DNA from: Cryptomeria japonica
Lineage: Eukaryota; Streptophyta; Pinopsida; Cupressales; Cupressaceae
NCBI RefSeq assembly: GCF_030272615.1
Contig: NC_081409.1
Coordinates: 652,152,468 to 652,208,467 of the forward strand
DNA length: 56,000 nt
Direction of reading: 5' to 3'
Shown: positions 23,876-35,817 of the stretch, one piece after another
Numbering within the stretch: position 1 is the stretch's first letter
How the letters are laid out: each line of letters begins with the position of its first letter
The notes under the pieces: model-generated
Seen by the model: the letters and a program-made list of their open reading frames with translations, nothing else
Databases searched by the model: none
Told to the model about the DNA's origin: nothing
Position numbers and translations under genes: made by a program

Positions 23876-25356
23876 TGTTGGCATTTCAATAGAGAGAAAG
23901 ATTGTTGAGATTCATTAAGGATATTGATAAGGTTGTTGAAGATTATTCGATATAACTGAAAAAGGATGATAACTATCTTTATAACATTATTTTGTTATTG
24001 ATGTCAAGAAATTGATTTTCTGTTTTAGTATGATGTTGCCATATCTTAAGAAGTATGATTTGATGAGTATTAAGTGGTCAATAAGTGACACAGAAAGAAT
24101 GTGATAAGAAAAGGGAGAAATAAGTTATTAAATGGGCAACTATTACCAAGTTAGACAATGATGAGATCATGATGTTTAGATTGTTTTGATATCCCACAAA
24201 TGTTGTTGATTGCAAGGTTAATACTATATTATGTCACTGAGCAAAGAACCTAGTTGGTAAACCCTAAGGTTATCAATATTGGTTAATGAAGGCGAAATAT
24301 CTACCAAGTAAAGTTTAGTATTTACCGAGTTGCAACTGAGTTATGACGGATCACATTGGATGGATAAAAGCGTTATTTAATGAATGACAATGATGAGCTA
24401 GAGTTGATTAAATGATTAGTATGCCATGCATGAAGTTTGTTAAGGACCTATGGCAATGGAAGATCAACAGGAAGATCTACAGTGAAAATTGAACCGCAAT
24501 AACCTTGTGCAAGTTCCAAGAAAGGAATGCAAGTCCCAAGGAAAGGTAAAACATTTTCAGATTGAAGGATGCAGTGAACCTAGTCAAGATTGAAGATATG
24601 ATGACTAAGATTGATCATGGGAAATGTGATCATGGAGATTCATCGGCTAGCAAATTGTTTATAAATAAGAAATTGTTGATGAACAATGTATATGGGCAAG
24701 TGTAAGCACAGGGATGCTACATAGTGATTACTGAGCACAGAAGCTTGAAGACCTATTCGAATAACAGAGTAAGGAGCCCAACAGAGGGACAAGATAAGTC
24801 CTATAACAAGATTTTTTTGAGAAAATAAGAATCTTCTTTAGCATTTTAGATGTAAAGTTGCAAATATATTTTTATTACTGTTATTTTGTAAGTGACAGAA
24901 AATCTCTTAACCGAGTGGACTTAACAGTCTTATTTGTAAACCCTCTTGCAAGGTAACATTCTAGTTGAGTGTTTGAAATCCTTTAACAAGGTCACTTCTA
25001 ACAAAGTGAAGATCCTAACAGATCTGAGGGAAATCCCTTAACTGAGTGACATCTAGCAATGTGTTTGTAATCTATAACAGGATTTGCTTTTAACCGAGCA
25101 TACTCTAGATGAGTATATTTCTTAGTGGGTCTGAAATCCCACAGTGGTTTTTCCCTATTTGGGTTTCCATGTTAAACCTGGTGTTATATGTGTTATGATG
25201 ATTATGTGTATGAGTTTGCATGTTTAGCAGTTTTTTGGGTTATATTGTTGAAGTATAACTTACCGAGGTTGAATCTGTTGATTTTATGGAAGATTAAGTT
25301 TGTATGATTCACCACCCCCCTCTCATCTTGTTAGTCTTTGGCATCAAAAATTTACA
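23876..25356 (+). repeat. 5' LTR of D
   Basis: Starts TGTTGGCATTTCAATAG and ends ..AATTTACA. TATAAATA at 24660-24667. A C-run after GATTCACC lies at about 25306-25322. It lacks the duplicated start seen in the A/B/C LTRs. Confidence 0.93.
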
Positions 25357-25357
25357 A

Positions 25358-25370
25358 TTGGTATCAGAGC
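25358..25370 (+). other. Primer-binding site of D
   Basis: TTGGTATCAGAGC, initiator-Met-tRNA type, one base after the LTR. Confidence 0.92.
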
Positions 25371-25421
25371 TTTGGACTCCGGAAGAAAAAGTTTAAAGGT
25401 ACTTAAGGCAAAGATCCGAAG

Positions 25422-26820
25422 ATGTATAAAAGGGATGCACCAAAGCTGAACAAGTCAACTTTCTCCACATGGCAAAAAAGGATGAAGCTATATTTATCAG
25501 GAATTGGAGAATATGAAACATATTATTTGGAGAATGATTACATACCACCAAGCACCAACCCAATAACCTTGGAAGAGATAAAGGCAAAGCAACAACATAT
25601 TCAAGCTATGATTGAAATAACATCAACATTGACTGACTTAGAGTTTAATGATCTAGAAGGCTGCAATGATGCAAAAGCAATGCGGACTAAGCTCATATCT
25701 GTGTATGGCGGTGATGAACATGTTCAAAGAGAAAAAGTAGGTAGTCTAAGAGGACAAATTGAATCCATGAGAATGAATGAAGGTGAGAACATAACCCAAT
25801 ACAGTACAAGGTTAAAGGAGTCTATCAATCAAATTAAAGGAGCACGAGGAACTATTGAAGAAAAGGATGTAACAAGTAAGTTGTTGAGAACCCTTCTACC
25901 TACTTATGCCATTCAAGTCTCTGCAATCAATGAACTAAGGTTTGTACCTAACATGCCAGTTTCTTTGGATGCTATTATTAGTAAGCTACATGCATTTGAG
26001 TTAAGTATTTTTGATAACAGTGGGTCTTCAGTAAGTAAAGTAGAATCTGCATTCAGTTCTTTTCATATTGGTGAATCTGATGATTACAATGATAGAATGA
26101 GTAAGTAATCTGAAGGGAATCACATTGGAGCAAGTGTAAGATTTTGCAAGAACATGGAAGAAGTGCACAAACTATATGAGGAAATCAAGAAGAAAGAAGA
26201 GTTTGAAGCATTATTAGCCAGAAGGTTACCGAGTGGAAAAGGTAAGTATACAGGAAAGCTACCTTTAAAATGTTTCAATTGTGATAAAATAGGAGATATG
26301 TCTTCTAACTGTCCTAACAAAGAATTTAGTGAAAAGAGAGAATATCGAGATAATAGGTAGAAATACAACCAATATAGAGCACATTGAGACTTTAGAAGGA
26401 GAGACAAAAAGACATGCCTACTAGTTGATGAGGAATCCAACGATAATAAATCTGATGAAACTGATATTGAGGTAGTTGTTTATGTGGCTATTAAAGATGG
26501 ATCAGATGAAGAAAGGTGTGAAGAAAAAGCCCTAATATCTCACATAAATAATAATGATTCTTAGATCATAGACAGTGGATGCTCACATCACATGACAGGT
26601 GATAAACACAAGTTTGTTAAATTAGAAGACTATGATGGAGGCTATGTAAGATTTGGTAATGATGCACCATGTCTAGTGAAAGTTAAAGGATCTATAACAC
26701 TTCTTGACAATGCTAAATGTGATGATGTATACTGGGTTGAACGTTTGAAATATTTGTTGAGTGTAGCACAACTACAATATAGGATACCGAATAGAATTTC
26801 AGAAAGGAATTGTCAAAGTT
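25422..26820 (+). pseudogene. gag: D gag and protease, broken
   Basis: ATG 25422 (MYKRDAPKLNKS) opens 229 codons of gag to TAA at 26106. The same frame continues with KNMEEVHKLYEE and a zinc knuckle CFNCDKIGDMSSNC, whose His is Asp, so metal binding is probably lost. Stops follow: TAG and TGA after RDNR, and TAG in place of Trp just before the protease. The protease motif DSGCSHHMTG (DSG at 26571-26579) is intact. A frameshift near 26770 ends the frame; the other frame continues with VHDKHGKL. Confidence 0.88.
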
Positions 26821-27990
26821 CATGACAAGCATGGAAAATTAGCTACTACAAGGACACAAACAAAAGGTAATACATTTCATCTTGACTCAACTCAGAACAA
26901 GTGTCTTTATGCAAAGATAGATGATACCTAGTTATGGCATAAAAGGTTTTGTCATGTAAATTTTGATAATCTGATCAAAATAAGTAAGAAGCACTGAGTA
27001 AGAGGTCTATCGAGTCTGGAAAAACCTGAGAATGCTATATGTCGAGGATTCCAGATGGGTAAGATGACAAGATCAAGCTTTACAAGTAAGTCCTACACTT
27101 CTAAAGGAATTTTAGATCTAGTACACACTGATCTTTGTGGTCCCATGAAAGTTCAAAGTTATTATGGTGATAAGTATTTCATATTATTTGTGGATGATTA
27201 CTCAAGGATGATGTCAGTTATGTTTTTAAAAGAAAAATCAGAAGCTTTTCAAATGTTTAAATGGTACAAGGCAAGAGTTGAAAATGAAACAGGAAGACAA
27301 CTGAAATATCTTAGATATGATAGAGGAGGAGAGTTCACTTCTAATGAATTCAACTTATTCTACAATGATCATGGTATAAAAAGGCAAGTATCTACACTGA
27401 GAACACCTTAGCAAAATGGGATAGCTGAGAGAAGAAACAGATCAATTGTAGATTGTGCCAGAACCCTGATGATAGAAAAAAGGGTACCTCAAATATTTTG
27501 GACAGAAGCAATCAGCACTGCAGTTTACACCTTGAACCAAGTACAACTGAAGAAAGGAACTATGAAGACACCATATGAGATTTGGTATGACAAGAAACCT
27601 AATGTGAGTTATTTTAAAATCTTTGGAAGTAGATGTTATGTTCACAAAGATGACAGAAATGGAATGTTTGATCAGAAAAGTGAAGAAGGAACATTTCTTG
27701 GTTATTCTTCTAGAAGTAAAGCATTTAAATGTCTGATCAAATCATCTAACAAAATAATATAAAGTGCAAATGTGAAAATTGATGAATTTGCAGAAAGAAA
27801 TGATGAAGGAAATTCCAAAGAACCAAAATATTATGAAGAATTTGTTTATGTTCAACCGAGAAGTCCTACCGAGAAAGTTGCTGAAGAAAACGAAGATAAT
27901 ATCTAGTTACCGAGTGATGAAGAAGATCATACAGAGCCTACTGAGCCTATATTAGCCAAATATGTCAGAAGACATCATGCATCAAGTTAG
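26821..27990 (+). pseudogene. pol: D integrase, broken
   Basis: GAG-pre-integrase and HHCC region (LWHKRFCHVNFDNL) followed by the core: DLVHTDLCGPM, FVDDYSRMM, RYDRGGEF and the AERRNRS segment carrying the catalytic Glu; then KTPYEIWYDKKPNVSY and the C-terminal GTFLGYS region. Stops: TAG for Trp near 26929, TGA near 26997 (CGA in the family), TAG for Gln near 27409, TAA near 27761, TAG near 27904 and TAG near 27988. The last two replace CAG that is kept in B (27904) or C (27988). Confidence 0.88.
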
Positions 27991-29633
27991 AATATAGGAG
28001 ATAAGGATGATCCAGTGATGACAAGAAAAAATCTGAGATAGAACATATGTCTGATATCTGAATTTGAACTGAGAATAGTAAAAGAGGCATTTAACAGTGA
28101 AGATTGGATAAATTCTATGACAAAAGAGATTAATCAAATAAAGAAGAATGACACATGGACACTGATTCTAAGACCGAAGGACAAAAATGTAATCGATACA
28201 AAGTAGATTTTTAGAAACAAGCTAAATGAAAAAGGTGAGGTCATTCGAAACAAAGCAAGACTAATTTGCAAAGGTTATGCTCAAGAAGAAGGAATAGATT
28301 ATGGTGAGACTTCTACACCTGTGGCTAGACTTGAGGGAGTAAGAACATTGTTGGCATATGCTACTTTCAAAAATTTCAAGGTATATCAAATGGGTGTTAA
28401 ATCTACATTTTTGAATGGTATACTAGAAGAACAAGTTTATATTGAACAACCTAAAGGATTTGTTGAAGAAAAAAGTAAAGATCAGGTATGCAAATTGAAC
28501 AAAGCTTTATATGGTCCGAAACAAGAACCTAGAGCATGGTATGAGAGACTGCACTCTTACTTAATCAAGATATGTTTTATAAGGACAAGTGAAAACATCA
28601 ACATGTACATAAAGAGTGACGAGGACAATGGAATACTGATCTCAGCCATATTTGTTGATCATATTATTTTTTGTGGTAATGACTCCTTATGCAAGAATTT
28701 TGGAAATGAAATGTGCAAAGAATTTGAGATGTTATTAATCGGTGAGATAAAATATTTTATAGGTTTATAGATACTACAAATGAAAGATGAGATTTTCATC
28801 ACTCAATCCAAGTACATAAAGGAAATCTTGAAGAAATTTGGAATGGAGGATTCTAAACCAGTAAGTACTCATATGACTACTAATTGTAAACTATCAAAGA
28901 ATGATGAATCTGCATCTGTTGATGAGACACTTTACCGATCTATGATTGGGAAGTTGCAATATGTTGTGCATAGTAGACCAGATATATCACATGCAGTAGG
29001 TATTGTTGCAAGATTCTCTATAGATCACAAGGAAACCCATATGACAGCAATCAAGAGAATTTTCAGATACCTAAGAGGCACTAAAGATTATGACTTAGTA
29101 TATGAAAAGAGAAATGATATTGATTTAAAACTTTATACCGATGCTGATTGGGCAGGCAACATAGATGACAGGAAAAGCACAAGTGGTGGAGATTTCTTTT
29201 TGGTAGAAAGACTAGTAAGTTGGCTTAGCAAGAAACAAGGATGTATTTCACAGTCAACAACAGAAGCTGAATATGTTGCTGCAACATTGACTGCACAAAT
29301 ATAGCATGGATCAAACAATTGTTGGAAGGTATAAATGAGAAAGTTACTGAGCCAGTAACTATATTCTATGATAATACTAGTGCCATTAACATTTCAAAGA
29401 ATTCAGTAATGCACTATAAGACAAAGCATATCTTTATAAAGTATCATTATCTTAGAGAAGAAGTTCAAGAGAAGAAAGTTGTGCTAGAATATATTAGTTC
29501 AAAGGAGCAATTAGCAAACATCTTTACAAAGCCACTGCCAAGGGACACTTTTGAATATCTCAGAAGCAAGTTAGGGGTCCTACCTATATCTTCTACTCAC
29601 TGACAAAGTTTGGTGAAAGCATCAATTCGATAA
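27991..29633 (+). pseudogene. pol: D reverse transcriptase and RNase H, broken
   Basis: RT begins around SEFELRIVKEAF. TAG replaces Gln near 28039 and Trp near 28204. The catalytic motif is FVDH at 28651-28662 where B and C have FVDD, so the second catalytic Asp is lost. TAG replaces Gln near 28768. RNase H retains YTDADWAG, a Glu in STTEAEYVA and DNTSAINIS. A one-base loss near 29300 shifts the frame. The end is TGA 29601-29603, where C has Trp, or TAA 29631-29633 if read through. Confidence 0.9.
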
Positions 29634-30056
29634 ATCTATAGAATATTGTGTGGATTGATGTTGATTTACGCACTTTAGAAGGTTTTCTAAAGGTGTGCAG
29701 GAAATAGTGAATAGAGACAAGTTGCTCTGACCGAGACTAAGATGATACACAACAAGGCAAATCACTTCACAGAGGAAGCAATCACGATTTACTTCTTTTA
29801 CTTTTTGGCATTGTTGTCAAAGGGGGAGAAGACTAAATGGTAAAATCTTCAATGAAGAAGATAACGAAAGACTAATGACAGGGAGAGAAGACTTAATAGA
29901 AGTCAACAGCTCATAAGCCTAATGAAAAAGGGAGCAGACTAAATGCAAGACAACAACTGAAGGATAACAGGAGAAGTCTAACAACAATTTGAATCCGAAT
30001 CAATCTGAATATCTTGTTGGTATTACCATTTAAAAGTTGGTTTTGTCATCAAAGCC
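29634..30056 (+). other. D 3' untranslated region with internal purine tract
   Basis: Noncoding. TTGTCAAAGGGGGAGAAG at 29814-29831 is a second polypurine-like tract about 240 bp before the true one. Confidence 0.6.
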
Positions 30057-30068
30057 AAAGGGGGAGAT
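30057..30068 (+). other. Polypurine tract of D
   Basis: AAAGGGGGAGAT directly before the LTR start TGTTGGC. Confidence 0.9.
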
Positions 30069-31575
30069 TGTTGGCATTTTAATAGAAAGAAAGATTATTG
30101 ATATTCATTAAGGATATTGAGAAGTTTGTTGAAGATTATTTGATATAACTGAAAAAGGATGATAACTATCTTTATAACATTATTATATCATTGATGTCAA
30201 GAAATTGATTTTCTGGTTCAGTATGATGTTGCCATATCTTAAGCAGTATGATTTGATGAGTATTAAGTGGTTGGTAAGTGACATAGAAAGAATGTGATAA
30301 GAAAAGCGAGAAATAAGTTATTCAATGGGCAACTATTACTAAGTTAGACAATAATGAGATCATGATGTTTAGATTGTTTTGATATCCTACAAATGTTGTT
30401 GATTGTAAGGTTAATACTATACTATGTCATCGAGCAAAGATCCTAGTCGGTAAACCTTAAGGAACCTAGTCGGTAAACCCTAAGGTTCTCGATATCGGTT
30501 AATGAAGGCAGAATGTCTACCGAGTAAAGTTTAGTATTTACCAAGTTGCAACCGAGTTACGACAGATCGCACTGGATGGATAAAAGCATTATTTAATGAA
30601 GGACAATGATGAGCTAGAGTTTATTAAATGATTGGTATGTCGCGCATGAAGTTTGTTAAGGATCTATGACAATGGAAGATTGGCAGGAAGATCTACATCG
30701 TAGATTGAATCACAATAACCTTGTGCAAGTTCCAAGAAAGGAATGCAAGTCCCAAGGCAAGGTAAAATGTTTTTCAGATCGAAGGATGTATTGAACCTAG
30801 TCAAGATTGAAGATCTGATGGCTAAGATTGATCATGGGAAATGTGATAAAAAAGATTCAGCGGTTAGCAAATTGTCTATAAATAAGAAATTGTTGATGAA
30901 CAATGTATGCAAGCAAGTGTAAGCACAAGGATGCTACATAGTGATTACCGAGCACAAAAGCTTGAAGACCTATTTGAATAACAAAGTAAGGAGCCTAGTA
31001 GAGGGACAAGATAAGTCCTATGACAAGATTGTTTTGAGTAAATAAGAATCTGCTTTAGCATTTTAGATGTGAAGTTGCAGATATATTTTTATTACTGTTA
31101 TTTTGTAAGTGACAGAAAATATCTTAACTAAGTGGACTTAATAGTCTTATTTGTAGACCCTCTAGCAAGGTAACATTCTAGTTGAGTGTTTGAAATCCTT
31201 TAATAAGGTCACTTCTAACAAAGTGAAAATCCTAACAGATTTGAGGGAAATCCCTTAACCGGGTCACATCTAGCAATGTGGTTGTAATCTTTAACAAGAT
31301 TTGCTTTTAACCGAGCATACTCTAGAAGAGTATATTTCTTATTGGGTCCGAAATCCCATAGTGGTTTTTCCTTGTTTGGGTTTCCATGTTAAATCTGGTG
31401 TTATATGTGTTATGATGATTATGTGTATGAGTTTGCATGTTTAGCAATTTTTTTGGTTATATTGTTGAAGTATAAGTTACTAAGGTTGAATCTGTTGATT
31501 TTATGGAAGATTAAGTTTGTATGATTCACCCCCCCCCCCTCTCATGTTGTTAGTCTTTGGCATCAGAACTTTAGA
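30069..31575 (+). repeat. 3' LTR of D
   Basis: 1,507 bp. It is about 26 bp longer than the 5' LTR, mainly because of a 23-bp tandem duplication at 30442-30485 (unit CCTAGTCGGTAAACCTTAAG..). TATAAATA at 30877-30884. Followed by TTATT. Confidence 0.93.
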
Positions 31576-31580
31576 TTATT

Positions 31581-32268
31581 CCCATTATCATTCACACATA
31601 TCATAGATATAGTATTATTATCTTGATCAAGTCTTGAATCTTATTTTTCAATGCAAAATATTTCTCAGTATCACGACCAGGTTGACGATGAAATTGGCAA
31701 AACGAATTGTTATCAAAATAAGGGAATGCAAGTTTAGAAGGATCAATTTGTTTTATAGGAGGAAGTTTGATAACATTTATGTGTAACAACTAAGACATAC
31801 TAATATGTAGATATTCATTCAAAGAAGTAAATTATCTTTCTCTTTGGAAAAATTTAGAAATAGAAGGCACATCTGTTGTAGCATTCACATTGTGGTTGTT
31901 GATTATATCATTGAACTTGATGAAGATTTTTGTTGGTTTGAACTTTGCAAATGGTTGTTGAACACTCTCCCTCTTATCACTCTGAGCCATAGGAGTAGAT
32001 TGATCCATTTGACTCACACCAAGTTGATAACTGTGGAGTGTTGCGCACAACTATGGGAAGTAAGTAAACTAAGAAAAAATAAACTTTTCCCTAATATCTT
32101 TTTGTAAATTAGAAATGAAATTTCTTTGAATATCATTATCAGGTACATGAAAATAAATTTGATCACACAAATGCTTATATCTACCAATGAAATCAGCCAC
32201 TTTTTCTTTAACACCTTGTTTACAATGCATTAAATCAGTCAACCTGATTTTAGGACCAATGTTGTTTT
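31581..32268 (-). pseudogene. gag: G gag, C-terminal half with zinc-finger-like motif
   Basis: The minus strand, entered from the B insertion at 32268, reads KNNIGPKIRLTDLMHCKQG, DFIGRYKHLCDQIYFHVPD and NDIQRNFISNLQKDIR, typical of plant gypsy gag (retrotransposon gag domain). CQFHRQPGRDTEKYFALK follows, a degenerate version of the CxFHxxxGHxTEKCF motif of Tat-like gags (His to Arg, Cys to Tyr). A one-base frameshift near 31630 leads into the frame that continues across D at 23870. Confidence 0.75.
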
Positions 32269-33773
32269 TGATAGTTCTGATACTTAACGTAAGTATAGAT
32301 CCAATAGCCAACAAGATGAGAGGGGGGGCGGGGGGTGAATCATACAAACTTAATCTTCCATAAAAACATTAGATTCAACCTCGGTAACATATACTTCAGT
32401 AATATAACCAAAACTGATAAACACACAAACTCAAAAGAATATAAAGATCATAAACCTCATAACACCAAATTTACCATGGAAACCCAAATAGGGAAAACCC
32501 ACTATGGGATTTCAGAACCACTAAGAAATATACTCTTCTAGAGTATGCTCACTTAAAAGAAAATCCTATTAAAGATTACAAACACATTGCTAGATGTGAC
32601 CCGGTTAAGGGATTTCCCTCAGATCTATTAGGATCTTCACCTTGTTAGAAGTGACCGTGTTAAAGGATTTCAAACACTCAAATAGAATGTCACCTTGCTA
32701 GAGCATTTTACAAATAAGACTATAAAGTCCACTCGGTTAAGAGATTTTCTATCACTTTCAAAAAATAATAGTAATAAAATCTATCTGCAACTTCACATCT
32801 AAAATGCTAAAGTAGATTCTTATTTGCTCAATACAATCTAGACATAGAACTGATCTTGTCGATCTGTTGGGATTCTATACTCTATTATTCAAATAGGTCT
32901 TCAAGCTTCTGTGCTCGGTAATCACTATGTAGCATCCCTGTGCATACATTTGCTCGCATACATTGTTTATCAACAGCTCCCTATTTATAAACAAGTAGCT
33001 AACCACTTAATCTCTTTGATCACATTTCCCATGATCAATCATAGACATCAGATCTTCAATCTTGTCCAAGTTCAATGTATCCTATCTGAAAAATGTTTTA
33101 CCCCACCTAGGAATGTGCATACATTTCTTGGAACTTCTGCTTGGGTATTGTGGTTCAATCTGCATTATAGATCTTCATGCCAATTTTCCTTTGCCATAGA
33201 TTCATTAACAAACTTTATGCACGACATACCAATCATTTAATCAGTTCTAGCTCATCAGCTTCCTTCATTAAATAATGCATGTAACCATTTAATGTATTTT
33301 GCTACAGCTCAATTACAACTCAGTAATAACTCAGTAAATACTACCGCCTTCATTAACCGATAGCGATAATCTTAGGGTTTACCAACTAGGTTCCTTGCTC
33401 GGTAACATAGTATAGTATTAACCTTACAATTTACAACATATGTATGATGTTAAAACAATCTAAACATCATGATCTCATCATTGTCTGACTCAGTAATAAT
33501 TGCCCACTGAATACCTTATTCATCCCCTTATTCATCATATTCTTTCTATGTCTTTTACTAACATCTTTATACTCATCAAATCATACTTCTCAAGATATGA
33601 CAACATCATACTGAATTAGAAAATCAATTTCTTGACATCAATGCCAAAATAATAATATTAAGACAATAAATTATCCTTAATCAATTATATCCATAATCAT
33701 TAGCAACCTTCTCAATATCCTTACCGAAATGCCAACAATCTCTCATTGTCTATTATAATGCCAAATGCCAACA
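32269..33773 (-). repeat. 3' LTR of B
   Basis: 1,505 bp, TGTTGGCATTT...AACTATCA on the minus strand. TATAAATA at 32989-32982. The LTR start sequence is repeated 43 bp inside (about 33728-33735). A G-rich run with one C lies at about 32322-32335. Confidence 0.92.
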
Positions 33774-33785
33774 ATCTCCCCCTTT
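33774..33785 (-). other. Polypurine tract of B
   Basis: The minus strand reads AAAGGGGGAGAT next to the LTR start. Confidence 0.9.
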
Positions 33786-34177
33786 GGCACTGATGGCAAA
33801 ACCAATGGATTTGACCTAATTGATTCGGATTGCTGTGAGTTGTTTGTGAGATTCTGAAATTCTCTCTTCCTATCATCATAATTCTCCCCCATACATTAGA
33901 CTTGTCCTCTTTTCTCTAGTCTTGTCCCACTTTTTCTTCAATCTTCTTCAATCTTCTTCCCCTTTGACAACAATGACAAAGAAAAAAAGAACTAAAACAT
34001 AATTTCTTCCTGTATGAAGTGAATTGTTGCTATAATGTGTCAACTTAGTCTTGATCAAAGCATTTTGTCTTCAATTCATGTTTCCTATATTGTATCCTGC
34101 ACTGTTTCCTATACACCTTTAGAAAACCTTCTAAAGTGTGTAAATCAACATCAACTCCTAAAAGATATTCTGTAGAG
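33786..34177 (-). other. B 3' untranslated region
   Basis: Noncoding and collinear with the D and C 3' regions. The internal purine tract equivalent lies near 33957-33970. Confidence 0.55.
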
Positions 34178-35817
34178 TCATCGAATTGATTCTTTCACCG
34201 AACTCGATCAGTGAATAGAAGATAGGGGTAGGACCCCTAACTTACTTCTGAGATACTCAAAAGTGTCCCTTGATAGTGGCTTGGTGAAGATATCTGCTAT
34301 TTGTTCCTTTGTGCTAACATACTCCAACACCACTTTCTTCTCTTGAGCTTCTTCTCTAAGATAATGATATTAGATTGAGATCTGCTTTGTCTTAGAGTGC
34401 ATAACAGGATTCCTTGAAATGTTAATGGCACTAGTATTGTCATAGAATATAGTTATTGCCTCGGTAACTTTTTCATTTATACCTTCCAACAGTTGTTTGA
34501 TCCATGCTATGTTGGTACAATTCAATGTTGTAGCAACGTATTCAGCTTCTGTTGTAGACTGTGAAACACATCCTTGTTTCTTGCTAAGCCAACTCAATAG
34601 TATTTCTCCTAAAAAGAAAGCTCCTCCACTTGTATTTTTTTTGTCATCAATGTTGCTTGCCCAATTAGCATCGGTATACACATTTCAATCAAAATCATTT
34701 CCTTTCAGATATGCTAAGCCATAATCCTCGGTGCCTTTCAAGTATCTAAAAATTCTTTTGATTGCTGTCATGTGTGTTTCTTTAGGATCTGCAGAGAATC
34801 TTACAACTATACCTATTGCATGTGGTATGTCTGGTCTACTGTGAACAACATATTGTAGCTTTCCAATCATGGATCGGTAAAGTGTCTCATCAATAGATGC
34901 AGATTCATCATTCTTTTATAATTTATAGTTGGTAGTCATAGGAGTACTTACTAGTTTTGAATCCTCCATTCCAAATTTCTTCAAGATTTCCTTTATGTAC
35001 TTGGATTGCGTAATGAAAATCTTATTTTTCATTTGCAGAATCTGTAAACCTATAAATACTTTATCTCATTGATTAATGACATCTCAAATTCTTTGCTCAT
35101 TTCATTTCCAAAGTTCTTGCATAAAGAGTCATTTACATAAAATATAATATCATCAACAAATATGGCTGAGATCAGTATTCCATTTTCATCATTCTTCATG
35201 TACATATTGCTATCCTCACTTGTCCTTATAAAACCAATCTTAATCAAATAAGAGTGCAATCTTTCATACCATGCTCTAGGTGCTTGTTTCAGACCATATA
35301 ATTCTTTGTTCAATTTACATACCTGATCTTTACTCTTGTCTTCAACAAATCCTTCAGGTTGTTCAATAAAAACTTCTTCTTCTAATATTCCATTCAGAAA
35401 TGCAGATTTGATATCCATTTGATATACCTTGAAGTTTTTGAAAGTAGCATATGCCAACAATGTTCTTACTCCTTCAATTCTAGCCACAGGTGCAAAAGTT
35501 TCACCATAATCAATTCCTTCTTCTTGAGCATAACCTTTGCATACTAGTCTTTCTTTATTTTGAATGACCTCACCTTTTTTATTTAGCTTGTTTCTGAAAA
35601 TCCACTTTGTACCGATTACATTTTTGTCCTTCGGTCTTGGGATTAGTATCCATGTGTCATTCTTCTTGATTTGATCAATCTCTTTTGTCATAGCATTTAT
35701 CCAATCTTCAATGTTAAATGCCTCTTTCACTATTCTCAGTTCAAATTCAGATATCAGACATGTGTTCTGTCTCAGTTTGTTCCTTGTCATCACTGGATCA
35801 TCCTTATCTCCTATAAT
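34178..35817 (-). pseudogene. pol: B reverse transcriptase and RNase H, broken
   Basis: RT is open from about 35793 to 35050 (247 codons) with KDKNVIGTKWIFRNKL, YQMDIKSAFLNGIL, YGLKQAPRAWYERL and an intact FVDDIIF catalytic motif. A one-base deletion near 35055 shifts the frame. RNase H (34870-34370) keeps YTDANWASNIDD, STTEAEYVA and DNTSAINIS, with TGA near 34684 and TAA just after KTKQISI near 34370. The end corresponds to TGA 34180-34178; TGA also replaces C's Trp in the last segment. This is the best RT in the window. Confidence 0.9.

Larger units (their letters stand above)
23876..31575 (+). mobile_element. Element D: complete Ty1/copia element, inactive
   Basis: Plus-strand element of 7,700 bp flanked by TTATT at 23871-23875 and 31576-31580. 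It holds LTRs of 1,481 and 1,507 bp, a primer site, gag, protease, integrase, RT, RNase H and a polypurine tract, in copia order (integrase before RT). It sits in the gag-pro region of G. Thirteen in-frame stops (nine TAG), at least two frameshifts and altered catalytic residues make it non-functional. SIRE/Maximus lineage is my reading of the RT sequence, without an alignment. Confidence 0.95.

Noticed and set aside
31527-31542. Long C-run as a possible assembly gap or error
   Set aside because: Runs of C/G of varying length occur at the same LTR position in all copia copies (about 880, 25312, 32325, 44697), so it is a real, slippage-prone feature.
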